The translations under genes and the position numbers were made by a program. Of a DNA stretch of 64,000 nt, positions 62,394 through 64,000 are shown in pieces. Within the stretch, counting starts at the first letter, position 1; every line of letters starts with the position of its first letter. The notes under the pieces were generated by a model that was not told where the DNA came from, searched no databases, and saw only the letters and a program-made list of their open reading frames with translations. Location of the stretch: NCBI GenBank assembly GCA_037974665.1, contig CM075775.1, positions 43,551,652 to 43,615,651 on the forward strand, read 5' to 3'. This DNA comes from Ehretia macrophylla (lineage: Eukaryota > Streptophyta > Magnoliopsida > Boraginales > Ehretiaceae).

Positions 62394-64000
62394 CCTATGC
62401 TATAGTAGAAAGGAATATGCCCTGAAAGGTCTGCAATTAAGAGATATGATTCTCAGGGGCATCTCTGGAACTAGTATCGGCAAGTGACATATTCTAAGAA
62501 TCGAATGCCCTTCTATGGCTGTTAGCAAGTCAATTGCTTTACCTAGCGGGGGGCCATTTTGCCAAGAGTAAGATTTCGTACAAGGATTTCCTATTGTTGG
62601 CCTGTAGAGGGAGAATTTCCACTACCGTAACTGCTTGACTGCATTACCAGATTGCCTTTCCCGCTTTCCTTGCCTTGGACAAATAGGTGAAAAATGCAAT
62701 AGGTTTTGCAAGTGAAACAGAAGGCGCTGCGCTAACGTACATCCGCTGGATACAAGATGGAAAAAGATCCATCCATAGGCCTGACCGGATATCCTTTGTC
62801 CACAAACAAAAACAAAGTAGGGTTTTAGTAGTAGTTCATGAGACCTCGAATTCCAACGTTCCAACGTGCATTATGCCAAGAGGTCCCACCCCCAACTCTA
62901 GCTGAGAAGTTGAGTCACCCTTCTTTTTTTTTTTCGTTGTACCAAGTCAGTTACGAGGCGTTCCAGACCTGGACCTGTTCGGACGTGAGTTGAGCTTCCA
63001 ACAATAAGATCCTACTACTACTCATTCCAGCGGATGGGACGCTTTCCCTAACTTTTGAGTTTCACGTACTTTTTTTTTTCATTTTTCTCACCATAATGCA
63101 TGTGAAAATCAACTCACTAGCCTGTGATTTTTTCTTTTTTATGTCTTCGCTTGATCCCAGTTTCCATTCCCCTTTCTCTAATAAGAAGGTAAGCTTCATA
63201 GCTCCAACCTAGTAAAGGCTCATCTTTTTTTTTTCAGAAAAAGAATAGAATAAAGAAAGAGATAGTCTATATCCTGTATCGATCATAGGATCACTCTATG
63301 AATAGGTAAATTCTCTGTGACCTCCCACCGTTCACGACATTCCTTGCTTCTCGCTGTGAACGGCTTCTTAGTGGAGGAGTAGAAGCACTTGTCCTCTTCG
63401 GTCAAGTTGCTTGTGCCTGCTGTTACCAACCGTAGGACCTCCGTCCCCAAAGTGAAGAAAGAGGAGTAGGGACAACCTCTGTGAAACAGCCTAGCCTCAC
63501 TTTAGATAGGAACATAATGGATGACTTACAACTGAAAGTCAGTTCTTCGGATCGATATATCGTACGACGTAATGGAGATCTTGATCTAGATCCGGTGGTT
63601 CGCAGAATTCGGGACCTAACGATGTTCGGTTCGTCACATGAACTGAACGGGAGCGTCTCCATTCCTATCCCTATCGGTCGAGCATCTTCAAACCTCGCCT
63701 CTCCCTTTTCGGGGAATGGCTGCAATCACAAGCAAGTGGTTGAATGAGTGGGGGCTTTCTCCAGACCTCCGGGAAAAGCATGAAAAAAAACGGCTTGAAT
63801 GGTACGATCCCTCCGTCACCCCAAAATGAAAGGGGTGATCTCATAGTTCTTGGTCTGTGAAGATGCGTTGTTAGGTGTTCGATTTTATTTTCCCATTGAC
63901 GCCGAACCTAAACCTGTGCTCGAGAGATAGTTGTCCATACACTGATAAGGGATGTATGGATTCTCGAGAAGAGAGGAGCTGTGATGGTCCTCCTTGGACT
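62394..64000. other. Mitochondrial-type host DNA at the right end
   Basis: No gene recognised. The longest frame is 63481-63747 plus (88 codons, beginning MKQPSLTLDRNIMDDLQLKV), unassigned and overlapped by a 100-codon minus frame. The block contains the second copies of the 21-nt (62602) and 20-nt (63670) shared strings and a strong hairpin at its end. Confidence 0.4.
63919..63968. other. Two-part stem-loop
   Basis: Outer stem CTCGAGA (63919-63925) with TCTCGAG (63962-63968). Inner stem CCATACA (63935-63941) with TGTATGG (63953-63959). Such hairpins occur in plant mitochondrial untranslated regions and at transcript ends, but the adjacent gene is not visible here. Confidence 0.65.

Noticed and set aside
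63481-63747. 88-codon plus-strand frame near the right end as a gene
   Set aside because: No recognised relative and an equally long frame on the opposite strand. Not supported as a gene.
1-64000. tRNA, rRNA or CRISPR features
   Set aside because: I looked for T-loop strings (GGTTCGAATCC and variants), cloverleaf flanks, conserved rRNA strings and regularly spaced repeats, and saw none. The TGGTATCAGAGC strings are primer-binding sites, not tRNA genes.

Overview
The window looks like a plant nuclear chromosome segment made of two materials. The first is old organelle-type DNA, rich in short decayed frames. It carries one clear mitochondrial landmark: the last exon of nad5 with the end of its group II intron, on the minus strand near 15.6-15.8 kb. 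It also holds a decayed replication-initiator (Rep-like) frame at 13.4-14.2 kb and scraps of LTR and LINE reverse transcriptase. The second is a set of LTR retrotransposons and solo LTRs inserted into that DNA. Three solo LTRs have perfect 5-bp target duplications inside the mitochondrial-type sequence. The simplest reading is therefore a mitochondrial insertion in the nucleus (NUMT) that was later colonised by nuclear retrotransposons. A mitochondrial genome that took up nuclear DNA is the alternative.

Layout. 1-7358 is anonymous mitochondrial-type DNA. 7364-11049 is a solo LTR (D). 11055-22469 is more host DNA with the Rep fossil and the nad5 exon. 22470-36729 is a Ty3/gypsy chromovirus (A, minus strand) with a Ty1/copia element (25021-29824, plus strand) inserted in its pol end. 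37552-40825 is solo LTR E and 41981-44496 is solo LTR F. A LINE reverse-transcriptase scrap lies at 44.5-44.7 kb. 45065-62393 is a large non-autonomous LTR element (B, plus strand) split by a young, whole-looking Ty3/gypsy chromovirus (C, 48323-58162, minus strand). 62394-64000 is host DNA again. I found no functional host gene, tRNA, rRNA or CRISPR array.

The most interesting signals are in the LTRs. All LTRs of A to F share a layout in which a splice-donor-like AG/GTRAGG-type site is followed 1.2-2.5 kb later by a CCCTCRCTGAG block and then a pyrimidine-rich CAG/G acceptor-like site, as if each LTR carried an intron in its leader. Five of the six families (all but C) also share a CTCGCTTGGG/CCCAGGGAG hairpin upstream of the acceptor-like site; in E it appears in altered form and is multiplied. 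The copia element has an unusual 5' end built from an inverted copy of its own leader, primer-binding site and LTR tail, yet it has TG...CA ends and a perfect 5-bp target duplication. That suggests the rearranged molecule itself was integrated.

How the parts relate. B has no recognisable proteins, but its terminal sequences resemble those of A, so A-type elements probably supplied its machinery. The order of events was organelle DNA first, then A, B and the solo LTRs, then copia into A and C into B. C is youngest, with LTRs differing at about a dozen sites in 2431 bp by eye.
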